A program made the translations under genes and the position numbers. Source: Tubiluchus corallicola (Eukaryota; Priapulida; Priapulimorpha; Priapulimorphida; Tubiluchidae). From it: a stretch of 64,000 nt of DNA. The stretch is taken from the NCBI GenBank assembly GCA_030141605.1, contig JAQGDQ010000076.1, forward strand, positions 124,001 through 188,000. The letters are read 5' to 3'. Numbering within the stretch: the first letter of the stretch is position 1; every line of letters begins with the position of its first letter. Positions 1 to 15,100 of the stretch are shown in pieces. The notes under the pieces were generated by a model that saw only the letters and a program-made list of their open reading frames with translations, was not told where the DNA came from and made no database searches.

Positions 1-122
1 TCACGACTTTGAGCAAGTCTTTTTCTCTTGGATAAATCGAGCGGTCCTTTATGAAGACATCTAAAGCTGTTTTTGCAGCTTTTCCACGCCTGTTATTGCC
101 AGGAACAAGTTTCACTTTAAAT
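1..122 (-). CDS. NEMF: NEMF exon 19 (partial)
   Basis: Residues 1017-1057, [20 protein letters not shown] then [20 protein letters not shown]. The reading frame runs off the window edge, so the stop codon and 3' UTR are not here. Confidence 0.92.
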
Positions 123-3100
123 CTAAAATGCAAAATATACCAAAATATAGTGTTTGTATGATTGTCCGTTTGTCTGTTTGTTGAAAGCTAATCTAAAAAT
201 GGCAAAGACAGACTTCAAGAAATTTGACGTAAATATTCAAATGCTTAGAGCATCTCTACCAGATAACAGTCTTTAAATAAGTCAAAAATGTCAAATAAGA
301 TGGATTTTGAACAAGCCTGTTATCTGACAAGTGTTGTATGTCTGACTACCTTAGTAAATCAATAAAGTATTTGACAGTTAAATTCGGCAAAAATACATTG
401 ATGTTCAGCTTAAACAAGTTCGACATCTCTAGCAATTTACGAGCACAGATATATTGGCGTAAATCAATAAAAGGCAAAGATCACTTGATAGTCTTATGAT
501 AACAAAGGTATATTTCCAGAAAAGCAGTTCGGTTTTGTTTTATTCTGCTAGACATATATTTTAAAGTGATGCCTGTAAAAATTTTTCTTCAACAATTTTA
601 AATATACAACTTTTGAAACATATTACGCTTACGAACTGTTTTTCCTATAGTCTTATATTGTGTAATTATGGTAATGCTCATAAATTAATGTCAAGTATAT
701 TTCAGTGTTTGTTAACCAAGCCTTTGGAATTTTACTTTTATTGATTGTTGACCCCACGAGTACTGGTTCTGCTTTAGACTGCATATCAAAGAGACAGATA
801 CCAAAAGCACTACAGATTCGATGGATAAAAGATATTTTGTTTAATGTTTTGTAACATTTGCACAAATTTTATTAGATTTACTTGTAATTAGCCATGGCTG
901 AGTATGGAGCACAAACTGGTATTGCAAACATCAACAAATCTTCTTCTAGTGGACAGCCAGTAAGCAAAGCGAAAATATCTGCATCCTAAGAATAAAGAAT
1001 ATGGAACAAAAAATTTATCATTTACCACACAATCACCTCAAAATTGGGTTTACACACTTAAAACTAATAAACTGAGGGCCGTTTAGTAATGTAATTATTT
1101 CTGAGAATGTGATTGAACACTATGAATACTAATTTCAATGAACAGTGATAAGCTGCTCTTTCTAAAAAAAAAGCTGCTGGTCTGTCAAACATATTTAAAT
1201 TTTTCCTTGTTATCTGGATAATCTATCATTAATCTTGTTAGCTATCACTAAAATATCTCCATTATGAAGGGAATTAACAAAAAAGTAAATCTTTAGGTCT
1301 ATTATTCCATTAATTAGAAGAACAAAGAAGATATTGTACCTTTCATAAGCACTTTAAATGAGTATAACATGTATAAAGAAAAATACAAATGAAATACAAA
1401 CATCAGAAATGTTGACTTGCTCAAGGTCATCCGCAACATCGTCCTCTTGCCTCACATTCGTTACTTGCTCCGGGTTGACTGTGACATCTTCACCTTCTTC
1501 TACATGTATAATCCCAGAGAACGGTGCCAGCTTATTTGCTTGATTTTTAGGTTTCTGGCCCACTGTCTGCTTAGTGGCAGGCCCTTCTTTGCTTCCCTTT
1601 TTTCCCTTTTTCTTTGACTCCTTCGTAATGCCTTCAGACTAGTTAAAAGTAGGGAAAATGGTAAAATTGCCTTTTTGTATATAGCATGTATATCAAAATA
1701 TCTTTACTTGCATAACTGCACAATTCCAGCTGTGATGAACTTTCTGCAAATTTAAGAGATTTAAGACAAAAGGGTTTACAGAACAAAGGCAAATGAGACA
1801 TACAATCAGTTTTTCTATGGACTCAGCTGCAAGTAAGGTTTAAATGCAACTGCAGAAAGTAACCAGCAGCCTTATTTAATAATTAATTCCTAAAATGGGA
1901 AGAACTGATGATGATGGCATCTTTTATTCAATAGATAAAAGCTATCTTTAAATAAAACATTTTGCATGCCGAGACTGCCCTTTCTTTGGTACAAGTTCCA
2001 CACACAAAATAAGAAAAAAGGACACTCTAGAAGAGCTTGTTGCACTTACTGTGTCATTGTACATACATAAATTAAATTCCTCATTCTTACTTAAGTATTA
2101 CTCTGCATTACTGCACATTTGGAGGTAAAAATTCTAACTTAAATTGAAAACAATCTAATGTGAGAAACAGAATAGGGTGAGAGTCGCGCACATCGATGCC
2201 AGATTGAGAAAACAAAGACACAACAGCAATTAAGTTAACCATAGTCAAGTGACAAAAAAATTTTGTTAGTACATACAGCTAAAATTTCCATTCGTATTTT
2301 CCTCTCATCTTCGTCTTGGTCCTTGTATTTCTCCTTGATCTTCTTCTGTTTCGATTTTTGACCTCGCTTGGGATGGGTCACTTGTGCCATAGGAATTTCA
2401 CTCTTTCCAGATGCCTGCAATATGGACATATCTAGTGAGCAAAGATTTATCACAGTGCAATATTAAATGGTTCATTATGTCAAACATAGAGTAAATGACA
2501 AGCAAATGAGAACCAAATCGAAAAGGATCAGCAATATACAAGTTCTGAACTCAGGACTTTTGGTACAATCTGCAATCTACTTCAAAATTTTACAAAATCT
2601 ATTATAAATTAGCACTGTCATCTATAATATTTCCAGAAACATAACAACAATTCTAAATGTAGCTACCAGGTTCTCAACATGTTCCACAGACTGTTTATCT
2701 GTGTCAGTGCCATGTTTCTTCTTCTTTTTCAACTCTCTTCGCTGCTTGGCAGACAAGTGCTTTTTTGTGCTAGATTCGCTAGTTGTTGGTGACCGTGTCT
2801 CGTGCTCTTCAGAGGCGGCAGTACTGTTGCTGACTGAACGATGCAGCTGAAAGCTAGTGTAAAATATTTTCCTCATTAAACAAAATACCAGGCTTCGCCC
2901 TTCAATGATAAAAGCATCGTCATTGAGTAATTCAAATTTAAAGTACAGGAATTTGGATCAATATTAAAGTTATGAAAGTAATAACACAAAAATTATTAAT
3001 TTACGGCACTTTTGCATTGATTTCTATTAGAGTTGGCCCAAAAGTCTGTTACAAATTTCCATTTCAACATAGGCTATACAAGATTTCAATGAAACTACTC

Positions 3101-6100
3101 AGTGTGAAATTTCAAAATTACTGACTTACATTTAAAACTTTTTCTTTATGTTTATACAAAAAAATCAAGGTAAAATAAAAAAACCAGTATATAACAACTA
3201 ATATGACATTACATGCATATGTTATATGATTGTGGGATACCAAGGATTTAAAAATTCGTATCAGCTTTTGCTGATCCTGGAGTGTGGTAATAACAGTATA
3301 AGTACAGTAATAATAATTGCTAAATAAAAAAGTAGTTAAAAAGCTTCAGAACAAGCCTACGTCATTTGTTGAGCTTAAATGCGATTTTAAAAAAAAAGGT
3401 TGTGCTAGTTGTCGTTGTTACTGTTGTTCTTGCTGCTGCTTTTGTTATTACTGTTAGTGTTACTATTAGTATTAGTTACTGTAGTTGATATTTCTTAAAA
3501 CCAAGGTGAATGTAGTAAAAAGAACTTACATGTCACCCTTAACATGCTGCAGTTCGATCACTGTGTCAGGAAAGAGGCTTTGTTCCTCATCATCTGATGT
3601 CTTCTCAAAACCATCCTTTTCTACATCCCCTTCATCACATCCTGCAAAATCTTCAAGCATTTTTGTCCCACCATCATCATTACCATCATTATCTTCTTCG
3701 TCGTCATCAGATAATTCTTCCTTTGTTTCGAACTTTTCTTTTTCTTCCAGGTGAGTACCATTTGATTGGCCAGTGGCAAAATCACTACTCATTCCAGTTG
3801 TCAATTGATCAGACATCAATTGATCTTGTTCTGAATTCTCAATTTCGTTCTCACTGATTTTACCATTAACATCATCAGCATCATCATCATCATCTTCTTC
3901 GATTTGGATTTGTTCATCCTCGCAAACACTGTTGCTTTCCTAAACAAAATTCACTATCTTTTATACACCTTGATTCAAATACAAGAACTCCAGTATTCAA
4001 CACTAAGACCTACTCAATGTAGATGGGATGCGAGGCTGAAACCTGGGTCATAATCAAGGCTAAGCTTCTGAAATGAGCCACTGAACCAGCAGATGTGATG
4101 ACTTAGCTATGCTCTGATGTGAATGCAACCTCTCGGTATGAGGTTAGCAGCCAAAATTAGTATAATGAATTAAACTGCTCAGAGCGAGTATTCAGCCTAG
4201 CAACTCACCCATCCATTTACTAACCACGCCTAGGGCTATTCTATACTTCAGTTGCCAAATACGCACCATGATCAATTGAGTATTTATTCACACCTTATGA
4301 GAAAAACCTCGACTATGTACATGACACGTACTCAAAATATGCAATTTATATGTAACTAATTTAGCAGCTCATTAAGGTTCTATATATTAAAAATTGTTTT
4401 TCATAACAGTATACAAACTGTACAAAAACAACATTATTTCTTCAAAAAACAGTTTATTGTGCAGGCTGCTTCATCGTCAGTCAACTATAGTAGCCTTTAT
4501 GCTTAAATTAAGGACAAAACAGAGCTAGCAGTCAAACATTAGAAGAACCGACAAAAGCAGTGGTGGCTCGAAGCTAAAATTAGTGGGGGTGCTGCTCTAG
4601 AAAATGATCAGCCATTGTTTTTCACATTCAAGCATATGGTACACGGTTTTTAAGCACTTGCACGTACACTGCCTTACACTTGCACAGTAGGATCAGCACT
4701 GCCTGAATGACAGGGCTCTCTCTACATAGCGTGCAGGTTCTTATTTCTGACATGTGTGCATGGCCGCATGCTCACAACAGCCAAACACCGAGTTGCTGGA
4801 ACTGGGAAGCACATAGTTCCATACAAGGAGTTATATCATTTTTTCATGAACAAAGGGATGGCTACTGGCATAAAAACTTAAGGATTATTTAACGTACAAG
4901 TATAAAGAAAGAATTAAAGAAAAGAAGACTCATTATATTGAAAATGGGTTGCTGCAGTTCCGTAGTGCCTACACACAAGCCGCCACTGGTCAAAAGGGTA
5001 ATGAAAAAGTAATTTAAAAGACTACACCTTACCCTGTACCACGTAATCATTATTAATGTTAAAAGCGAAAGGTAATGAGATGAAATTAATTTCAATAATG
5101 CTATGTTTTTTATGTAAAAATCATTCTACAGTCTATCACTTGGAGCCCTAAACTCATTTGCACCTTATAAAGTGGAAATAAATCCTGATATACCGTAAAC
5201 ATTTAACAAAATACTACAACAGTGATACCTCCGTCGACGCAAGAAACTCGTCATCATCAATGTCACGAATGGACCGTTCTCCTTTATGATTTTGAACACT
5301 GCTCTCATCCAGCTGTGCAAAAAAGTAAAACAGCTGATGAAAATAAATAATTCAGTTGCTAAATTAACCAATTATTTAAAACAAATTTAATACAGCCAGT
5401 CTAATTTTCTAATTTGTGTTTTAGCAAGTGAATTTGTTAAATTCGATTGAGCAAACTAAACATAGTGTGTCATAATTCCAAAGTTTAAATGCTTAACTCT
5501 GATAATCATCTCATAAGTATTGTGATTTTTAAAACGGTATACACAAGGTATATGAAAGTCACAAAAAATCAGAAGGGTGCTTTGAAATTATGCCTAAACT
5601 ACACATGTACTAAGCCACACACAGGAACACATTAATTATACACTTCAAAAGAGAAAAACCATTAACCACTGCAGATTATCACCATTTCATCACTAATAAC
5701 ATTGCCTACATGAGCTCTTTGGAAAGAAGGGGTGGGAGAAAAACGTTTTTTCAAAGTTAAAACTATAAAAAATACATCTACAATCCTCTACATTCTAGTA
5801 AGATTTAAAGAAGCGCTCCATAAAAGTTTATTTACATTACTTCTTCACTTTGTGACTGAGTAACATAGTAAGTTTCCATTCACCCATGTCATGCATTTTT
5901 CTGCTTACCTTAAACATGAAGCCAAAACCCATAACTAAGTATGAAGGTGGCAAGTAGTTTTTCTTTCCTCTTACCATGAAGCTGCCAGTTGTCAGGTATT
6001 CACCAGTGGGTGCGGTTTTTGACACCTAAATCACAGATCAGGTAAAAATGCCTCAATCAACCATTAACAAGCACATTAATCAAACTGTGCGTTCTTAAAA

Positions 6101-9100
6101 CATTTATTTCCATCTAAAAACAAAAATAACCTCAAAAATAAATTGTAACTTAACAAACCTCATTGTGAGACTTGCATTAAAGGGGGAATATCATGAAAAT
6201 CAAGTTACAGTTATTTTATAGTTGCCTTCCCCGTGAACAACTTGGCGAAATTTTTTTAGAAGTACGTTGTCTAATTAATCCGTTATTAACTTTTTTGTAT
6301 CTTGCGGGAAATGCCATGGAGCTGCACTTACGCCTCTCCCGGTGAAAAAATTGAACTAGCGCAGCTCTGCTGACACAGCAGAGTGTACTCGCAGCTTGTT
6401 GTGATACTGTCGTACACAACTGGGCTGAAAATAAAGCTGTTATTACTACATTACAGCATTTTTGATTTTAGCTTGGATAGGTAGTCAGCTGATTCGTTGA
6501 GCATATTCACATGTTTTCATCAAATTCTGCAAAAGCGATATATTTTACTACTGTCGAGAGTTATAGGTCCATTATAGTGTATTCTAATAGATGTGTAAAC
6601 AATCATTGCGCAAAAGTAGACTGCCTACAGCATATTGGGAAAATTAATGTGGCATTAATTGAAAACATCATCAGCAATACAAGCTGCAAAAGTGTGGGCC
6701 TTGGTAACAACAGTTCTTTTCTTGTAAAACAAGCCCGATAAAGTAACTTCATTCTGCTAGAAGAATTAATGAATTTGTAAACACAGAGAAACTAACTAAA
6801 GCATAATTATAATGGTAGTGTGGCAATTTTTAGTGACAGCTTCATTTTATCAGCCTTGACAAAAACCCCATGAACGCAGAGATTATAACATATTAGCTAC
6901 ATTAATACTTTCTAACTGTCATTTTCTACTAATATCTAATGTATCCCTGTAGTAAAACTTGTCAGTTTGTGTAGTTATAGTCTATTCTTACTGTAAATGT
7001 TCTTGTAAATAGTGTATAAAGTCTGTTGAGGTGAGGATCCTAAATCATGTTGTACAAACTGTCTGATCCAATCCTAAATAAATTATGTTTAAACTAACAT
7101 ATTAGCTGCAGATTACTGATTGAACGTATATGAACGTTTTTAACTTTGTCGTGTTTCAGTCAGTTAAATCAGTAAGACTTTTAATATCAACCAGAACTTT
7201 AACTGTTGTTCATTAGCTTTTGTTTTTACATGATAACGACATGTTGTGTTTATTTTTGTGGTCAGCTGGACTGAAATAAAAATTAATGATAATAGTACAT
7301 TTTTACAAAAGTACATTTATACCCACTTTTACAAAATAAAAAACTGACGATATAATGTGGTTTGATGACAAAATAATTATTTATTGTGTTATGTCAAACA
7401 AGGTTTTTCTGATACTCATTCTATTACAAAGTTGAAAAAAGTATAATATGTTGTACAAAATAATCTAGTACAACGCTCTTTGTGCTACACCAATTACCAA
7501 ATATGCTGAAGTCATTGTTTATGGTGTAAGGATTAACAAGTTTTTGTTGCCAATTTACGATTTACAATGTTTTTTTCTTTAGTTAATATTCAAAATTCAG
7601 GAAGTATCATAAATAAAATTTTAGCGCAAAAAACTGCATTACGTAATGTATTTGTGAAATTTTTATTGAGATGGATACAAATCTCGAGATGACCAAACTG
7701 CATCGATAAACTATGCACATGGCCTTAAAATGAAAGAAATAAAAAAAAAACACTACCAAAAACTGCATCTGACTAAATCAGTCTGAAGTGTAAGCACAAT
7801 ATTTTTAACACTAGAGTTCATCATGTTCCTGAACTCATGTTTCACAGCAAACAGCCAAGAAATTATCACACAGTTTGTAGGCGTGAATCCAGCTTTTTTA
7901 GATTGTGCTTTCATTGCTTCAATAATTTTCTGTTGCTCATTGGAAACTAAAAGTTTTTATATTTTGGCTTCGTATTCCGACACTTTCCGTCTGACTGCTG
8001 CATCCCGCCTAATTGCTGAATCCTGGTATAACACATTCCACGGCTGTTTTTCAATAAGAACAATCACGATGACCGAAACTGAGCAAATCCCGCATTCAAT
8101 CCACAATAAGCTGATCTTTACAGTGATACCGTCACTAGGTATAAACTGCGTAAAAGTACTGTATGCTGACTCTGCTTGTCGATGTAAACAAATACTCAAA
8201 CGGTGCTGTGCGTACTCGTTCTCCCCTTGGGCATTTTGCCAAGTTTCATCTGTAATACGGCAATTTTCGCAACCAGAGACATGGGTGCAGGTCCATGCTC
8301 AATGGCGGCCTAGTCAAATGTTCATTTTGTGTACAATTTTATCTGAACTTTTGTCAAGGATTCTTAAACGTGAAATTTTCATGAAGAATGAAAATCTACG
8401 TATTTGTATTCGCAATATAATCGCGAGTTATTCAAGCTCAACTTATTTTGGTGATATTCCCCCTTTAATGTATTGCTACACAATTCTCAATGGGGGGAGG
8501 GGGTTGTTGAATAGTATTATCTCCGTGTGATACATGAGGGCTCAGTCAGCTCACATTATTTTTATACAATTAAGAGTCCTACACAAGCAGGAATTCTGTA
8601 ACAAATAGATGATTGCAGGACCTGACTCTTATCAAGGCTGCATCACTTAACTGGCAGAGGTGTTTCAGCTGCATTCGGATGTTTATAAGATTGTACAATT
8701 CTCTCTGTGCAAAGCAAACAGCCCAAATCAGCTAGGTGAACAAAGCTTCCGAAAAGCGAAAATCGAGGTGGTTAACCCATCCAATCACTAGCCAGCTTTG
8801 ACGCCATCTTAACCCTTTCACTACGTTGTTGCTTTTTAACTGGGCCACACTAAGTTTTGTGGTGTGTTACTAAAACAGAATCTTGTAATTTAAAAAATAG
8901 TTGTTTGTTATTAAATACTAATAATAAATATTAGTTTTATTTGTACATATGCACACACATACGAGCACGCATACATGCACTTCAGACACTGATTGGCTAG
9001 TTAGCATTACTTGTCCCACTTTAACCTTCGTGTTAAACTTTTCTACGATGTTTTGTGCAGCCAGAGTGGTGAAATAAACACTGGATGACTGCGCTTAGTG

Positions 9101-12100
9101 CTGAGCTTAGGCGGCAGTCCACCGCCTACTGTCACTTGCATGAAAAACATAGGCGGCAGTGTGCCGCCTTCCTTAGTGAAAGGGTTAATTTCGGTAGCCA
9201 AGGCGGAGGTGCTATCACTCGACCATGCACTTCATCGCATTATGAAATCAGTGTTTAAATATTACACTGTTTTGCTGCTTAACTCGTGTTATCTCCATCT
9301 GCAAACATACTTAGCAAAACATCTATGGCAAAGTGATAAAGGAGCTTCACTTTGCCTCACAATTTGCAAAAATCTACGAGGTAAGAGAACCTTTCTTAAC
9401 TTCAACAACACTGTATGGTGAATACAAACTATGAGTAGCAATATAAAATGCATTTCAATTGTATACAACATGCTTCATGACATAGAAAATCAAATTCTGT
9501 AAGTAGTGAGCATTTCATGTATTTCTGATAAAATGCTGCAAGTGCTTAAGAACCTTGAATTCAACATTGATCACTGCATCCTTTTTTCAATCACCTCTCT
9601 CAAAGAGCTGGCCTTGCAAGTATGAGTGCAAAAAGCTCAAAACCTCCGCATTACTTACTGAAGACATGTGGGATAATCTGCCCTTTTGGGCATGCTCTAA
9701 TGCACAAATATTTTAAGGTCATAGTTCTGGCAATTTTTCAAAATTAAAAAGTTGTGTATTAACTTTGTGAAAAGATCTCTCAAGCTGTACAAGAAGTTTT
9801 CGTACATTATTTATCAGGTTTATTCTTTAAAATTTTCCTTAAAAATTCACTTAGAACTACATATTTCTTATTTCGTGCAGCTCATATGAAATATTCAAGT
9901 TTTTATGAGGAAAATAAACTGTTAGTGGGGTATCAACTGTAAATTTATCATATAGCAGCTCTAAATTCACTCTAAACCTAAACACTGTAATGTTAACATT
10001 CACATCATGACGTACCTGATCATGGTACACCCACCAAGCACTAGTAATGACCTTTGCATCCCAGGCTTGGCTGTAGCAAATAGCCATCGTACCTGCCTCA
10101 TTCATAGTTTTAGGAGGTATTGGCTTCCCTAAATAGAAAAAAGAATGAATCATATTTTCCTACAGCAGGATTCGGTTAATAGCTTTACAAACTGAGATAA
10201 ATTATTTTTATACACAGTACCGGTACAACAAGACATAATTGCCACAAACAAAACCAATGGCTATCCAAACAAGAAACTACACTTTGAAAATGTGAATATA
10301 GATACAGAAAAATAAATTAACAGATTAGTGAGAGGATGTCAGCAAGGCAGCTAGAAGAGAAAGCAGTACTGTACATCAATAAGAGGCTTATTATTATCCT
10401 ACAAAAATAAAATTCATTATGCCCATTTATTGTGACTTCAAGGACCCTATGGATACTTGGTAGCTCGTACATAGGGCAAAGCCTGGATACATTTAAGGCA
10501 AAAAGAGAAGAATTCTGTCATGTTCAAAAGCTTTTCTTAGACCCAGTATTGATATGATCCAAAAAAAAACACACAAAAGATCACAGCTTGGAAATCATTT
10601 TGGGGTTGAAAGTTGCTGGTGCTGAAATTCGCTATTTTTGACATTAGAATTCCTGCTAAAACTTAGACAGTTCATTTTTGATAAGTTGGAAGGAGCTCAC
10701 TGCCTGATAAATAACATGCCAGAAATTTCCTGAGCCAAGCAGTTGGGTCTAAATTAAACTGCATAACCAATTCTGTATATTTCAGCTAAGCAGTCTCCAG
10801 AATCTTTTCTTGCTTTTATTTCTAGCATGAGCAATGCAACTTTTCCACGCTGTCCATGCATATACCAAAGATTCAAAAAAAATTTCTACAAACAATAGCT
10901 ACAATACAGAAGGGAGTGAACCGAAGATGGAAGTTGAGCTAAAGCTAAAAGATACATGAAAGTCCTGCCTCATTTAACACATCCACAAACATTATCCAGG
11001 ACTTCCAAAGCACCAAAAAGGAAAACACAGTTTACACAAAAAAGGAATGAAACAAATCAGTCATGACTTAACATAAGTTGATAAAAAAGGCTGGGAAGTT
11101 TTGCAGGAAAAGCTATAGAGGACTGGAACTAAGACAGCCAATTATTACAAAATCTAATAATTTATCTTGGTAACACTAAAGCAATTACCTGTAGGGTTTT
11201 TGATGATTACACTAGAAGCACCATGCAAATCAGCATGAACATAAACATCACCCGGTCGCAAGTGTTTCTTCACAACTATTTCGTTTTGCTGCTGATCACG
11301 ACCACCTATAACTAGATAATTCTCTGAGGTCAGAAACCAGAAAAACTTCTCAAACCAATATGTCTTCCTCGTCTTGTTGATGCTAGTTGCTAATGCAACA
11401 TCCTTAAGCATCTGTTTCGTTTTTCTTGTAGCAGACCTAATAGCTTTTTCTGAAGACTCCATCGTTTTTTGTTCTTTCTTCATTGCCGAGCGTTTTTCAT
11501 CATAGTATCTACGAGCATTTGCATAAGCACCAAGACTGAGGTCAATATCAACCATTCGTTGCTTGGTTTGATCACTGGCATCACTACCACCCACTTCTGG
11601 CTCATTCACTGCAAACGGGTCCCTGAAAACACAAAAAATAACTGTGACTCACATTTCCTGACATTTTCTCAAACAGTTATAGCAAATTTTCCTTCCTTCA
11701 ACCAAACTTCAACTCTGCATAATTATTTACAGTTTTCTTCGATCAAGGAGAAATCTGAGACATCATTTATGAACTCAATTTCATAGCGTAAACTTTAAAA
11801 ATCAAGCCTATGTGACCTAATTCAACAATTTTTTTCAAATACAGAAATTTGCTCAATAAATTTTTGTTATTAAGGCAAAGCCAAGCTATACATATTCCAA
11901 TAATAACTCAGAGCAATATTACAGTCTGCTATTTCATGTATGTGCAGCTGACAGTTCTTTTAAAAGTAAATTCCACACCACTTAGATTCTATAAGCTCTT
12001 GCAGAAACATGCCCTAATGCCAATACATCAGCTGTAAATGCAAGTATGTCAAGCTTACCTACAAATTTATTAGAAGTTTATAAATGCTTAAACTGTAAAA

Positions 12101-15100
12101 CAGTGTTAACCATTTACTCTTTCTTTACATGTCAAGAAATGTTCTTACCTTAATATCATGGTGATATGGTTGACCTCTAGTTTTACTTTTTTGATAGCTT
12201 TGGCTACTGGATCACCTTGACTTTGAGCCTCCTGGATGATGTTGTTGATTTCAATCCAATCAATCTGATTTGCAATAGCACTCCGCACCACTTGTATGGC
12301 GTGTTCCACCTGCTCATAGCAAAAACTCCAAATGGATGGATGGATGCCAACATAAAAATGTCACCCACACAGAAATTTGGAATGAGATGTTCCATAATTA
12401 AATTATTTAATTGAATTAATAATAATTACTATTATTTAATTATTGCATTAATTGCCAACTTTATAAAAACAAGAAAGCTTTTCACTCCTGATACTAAAGT
12501 CATATTACTTCCACAAAACTGAACAAAAGTGACTTTCACACTTCTTATGAATCACTAGACATACCAACAAATATAGTGGACTATATAACTAAAACAACTG
12601 GAACCCAAAAATATGTCCAAAGCTCAGAAAATGCTAGCATATAAAAATAAGTTCTGTTGCGCACACGCAAAACAGTCCTTAGACAATCCGCAAAAATGAA
12701 TAACTTAGATTTGCTGTGCAGTTTAGAAACGTTCTGTAACCCATAACATCACACAACCCTAAGAACTGGATTTTCAAAACTGATCTGACAACATAGGCAG
12801 TTTGCTATAAAGCCAAGCACAATTTTACTGCAAAATAGGCAAACAGTAAATTCTCACCAAATCCTTGTTTACTTCTATTAAATAAGCTTTCACTTCATCT
12901 TCTTCTTGTGTCTTATGGAGTGTTTCTAGTCTCTTCAAATGATCATTTCTTACATTTTGCAATTTTTTCATGGCTGCTTTCTCCTGTTCCAAAGCTCTCA
13001 GGTCAAGCTTTTGGCTTTCTAGCTTGGAAAAGAATTCATCTACTGCTTTACTGAAAGACAAGAACTCTATGCTGGGCAGATTTTCATGCTGTCTGAAGAC
13101 AAATGGATGAAATTCACTGTATCTGCAAAATGACAAGCAACAGTGAGCAACTTTTTAACTAATCAATGACAATTAAAAAAAATCAACAGCAATTGCATCA
13201 CCTACGTTGTGCATATGTTAGTTTGCCAAATGTATCATGCTACAAAATCAAAGCTTTCCCTGATAATGGTACGAAGCAATACAATTTTTATTCAGCTAAC
13301 AACAATAACAACAAAATGCTTCAGGTTTTCCTTCTACAGTGACTTTTGTGAATATCTCCAGTTGCACATCTAAAATAAAAGTAGTATATTTCTCTAGTCT
13401 TTCAGGACTGGAAATCAATTGTTTCAACATGTCTTTTCTACAGATACTTTCATGGTAGATGTTCTGTCCCTGTTAGAGTAGTTTTGATGTTCAACCTATT
13501 TTACAGCAACAGCTCTTCCTTTTATACTATAGTCAGTTATAAGCGTAGAATAGTTTCTCATTATTGAAGTTTCTTCTTTCAGACATTGGCTCTCTAAAAC
13601 CATCTGTCAACAATTTATTTGCTCACTTCTTTTAGCCCCTCTCAATTTAACTATAACATAAAAAGATATCTTCTTATCACCAGTTCTTAAATTAAATGTT
13701 TTTCTTCTCTTTTCAGCTCTTTTAGCTATTTTAGCGTAAACTGGAATCACTTTGGTATTCCAGAAGGCCACTAATTTAAAAGAAGGACAGAAATGTATAA
13801 ATGTTAATGGTGACAATAAGAAAACATAATCGATAGTTCAAACATGGCATGCAAAAGGAAACTATTTTGTCCGCCTAGCAGAAAAGAAAAAGCTGCACGA
13901 TGATGACGTATTGTATATTATGACGCATACATATTTCTTTGGTAATTTAACTAAGCTATTATAACCTACTTAATGTAAGATAAACATTAAAAGCATTGGG
14001 CTTTTCTATCAACTTTAGAGTTTAGACATTTTTCGACGATACACAAGAAATTGATACAGAATTGCACGAAAACACTAGGAACATACGTGAGTAATTCTTC
14101 CATATCACCATCAGATTTGGTCTTTTTATCCTTTTTCTGGATAATGTATCCCTTACAAGGGCGAGAAATAGCTGTTGCTAATATGCCTTCAGCTTCATGA
14201 AGTGCTTCCAGTACTCTTGGTGTATCTAATAAATAAAAATATTATGCAATAAAGATACTGAAGTACAGTATTATAAAATTATGGTATAATTTCTTACGCT
14301 GACAAACTCAGCGTCAACGGTATGCTTGCATAGCAAAATCGTCCATAAGTCGGCAATTAACCTATTCTAGTTCTTCACATATCCTGAATGTCCATTTCAT
14401 GAGGATCATTTTGATACCAAGCTCATCGCTCATCGATCTGACGAAGATCTGGTCTTGTCAGTAGAAAAAACCCAAAGCAAAATGAATGCTTCCATGAGCT
14501 ACTATCGGAGTTTGAAAATACAAGTTATTTACAATTGCACTACTAGTCTCTAGTTAGAAAAGTGAGCATGGAGTTTTAAAATTATATTTTTAGAATTTTT
14601 TGGACATTTTCTTGACAATTTCATACTAGAATATAAAAGTCCAATATATTTACCGTTGGTTTTTCTAAAAAACAAAAAATTCACATTTGAACAAATTTTT
14701 GATGCATTCTTCTTTCAATCATTATAACGTAGTTTTAACTATGCCGACTTATGGACGGTTTTGGTTTGCAAGCACACAAATAGTTAATGAAGCGATAATT
14801 TTTTGTTTTTTTTGGTTCTGATACATGGCAGTTAAATTAGTGAAAAAAACCAGTTAGCATTTATAAGCTTCATTCTGAAATGTACAAAATGTCAATAAAA
14901 AGTTTTATGCAAGTGCTAAAACATTAGATATTTTGTAATAACAATTTTTAAAATAATCTACTAAGTTTCCAGCAAAAAATTTTAAATTATAATTTTCAAA
15001 ATCTGATCTGGGATTTTAAAACAATTAACAATGTTTGTTCCATATAAATGTTCTAAAAGTATCGGCACCATAACATTAGATATAAATTTCCAGTTCAAAA

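Noticed and set aside
7823-8530. 235-residue ORF on the plus strand in NEMF intron 11
   Set aside because: No recognisable domain, a composition like random AT-rich translation, and it is the antisense of a more protein-like minus-strand frame.
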